From CAYGZC01 sp964354225 (GTDB lineage Bacteria > Bacteroidota > Ignavibacteria > UBA10030 > SZUA-254): 23,111 bases of DNA. Below the pieces are notes generated by a model. The model saw nothing but the letters and a program-made list of their open reading frames with translations. It was not told the DNA's origin and did not search any database. The stretch is taken from contig CAYGZC010000175.1 of NCBI GenBank assembly GCA_964354225.1, positions 1-23,111 on the forward strand, in the 5' to 3' direction. How positions within the stretch are numbered: the stretch's first letter is position 1; the number at the start of each line of letters is the position of its first letter. A program made the position numbers and the translations under genes. Below, piece after piece: positions 22,870 to 23,111 of the stretch.

Positions 22870-23111
22870 ACACACGATCTGAAATTAGTTCTTGGTATAG
22901 ATTCTCAATCCGATCAAGAACATGTGATTGAGCAAATCTCTCTTCAACACGGAGACGTCCCGCATATCTGAATTTATTCCGATGTGATTCGTCCATTAAC
23001 ATCTGATGCATAACAGCATATAATCCCTCATGATCTCGAGGCGAGACTAATAATCCACAAACTCCATCTTCGACGATATCGGGGGTTCCTCCGGCACGTG
23101 TTGCTATAACT
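22868..23111 (-). CDS. GT4-type glycosyltransferase, C-terminal end (5' part outside window)
   Basis: The last 80 residues of a glycosyltransferase family 4 (group 1) enzyme, read on the minus strand from the window end to TAA at 22868-22870. The key block is VIATRAGGTPDIVEDGVCGL followed by LVSPRD, the nucleotide-sugar-binding end of the second Rossmann domain, with the Glu that normally contacts the donor (IVEDG). The tail is helical (ERFAQSHVLDRIENLYQELI), as usual for the family's C-terminal helix that packs on the N-terminal domain. By family it transfers sugar from an NDP-sugar with retention, likely in LPS or polysaccharide synthesis. Donor and acceptor cannot be told. Confidence 0.9.
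   Translation of the reverse strand, partial: VIATRAGGTPDIVEDGVCGLLVSPRDHEGLYAVMHQMLMDESHRNKFRYAGRLRVEERFAQSHVLDRIENLYQELISDRV

Overview
The window looks like a chromosomal piece of a Gram-negative bacterium of the FCB superphylum, most like Ignavibacteria/Chlorobi-side Bacteroidota or a nearby candidate phylum. The reasons are a secreted protein ending in a type IX secretion (T9SS) type A sorting domain, two PorV/PorQ-like barrels, a complete Kdo/Lpt block for LPS, AT-rich spacers, and four putative promoters of the form TTG-nnn, 17 nt, TAnnTT, which resembles the Bacteroidota-type promoter. No phage, plasmid or CRISPR signature is visible.

Layout. 1-612: 3' end of a sensor histidine kinase. 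614-4089: two unrecognised proteins, one of them a membrane protein, then a large membrane glycosyltransferase with a C-terminal TPR region. 4264-5602: a tight group of a small conserved-looking protein, a HAD phosphatase and holo-ACP synthase (acpS). 5763-10427: a giant secreted subtilisin/sedolisin-like protein with beta-helix repeats and a T9SS tail, split by one in-frame TGA although the frame is intact on both sides. 10562-10972: a MerR-type regulator. 11013-11421: a decayed GIY-YIG nuclease remnant, a 16-nt copy of the tRNA 5' end, two palindromes, then tRNA-Pro(GGG) and its terminator.

11552-16592: kdsA-kdsC-kdsD-lptC-lptA-lptB, which makes free Kdo from arabinose-5-phosphate and supplies part of the LPS transport bridge. 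16617-17270 (minus): an outer-membrane barrel-like protein. 17652-22840: a packed plus-strand operon of a lipoprotein, an Asp-box propeller with a FlgD-like/T9SS-like tail, two PorV-like barrels and a periplasmic thioredoxin. 22868-23111 (minus): C-terminal end of a GT4 glycosyltransferase.

Most of the window serves the cell envelope: LPS precursor synthesis and export, surface glycosylation, and T9SS cargo with candidate PorV-type shuttle barrels. The items that stand out are the single TGA and the apparent loss of the catalytic Asp in the giant protease, and the tRNA-end duplication next to the GIY-YIG remnant. I did not find a clearly new multi-gene system.
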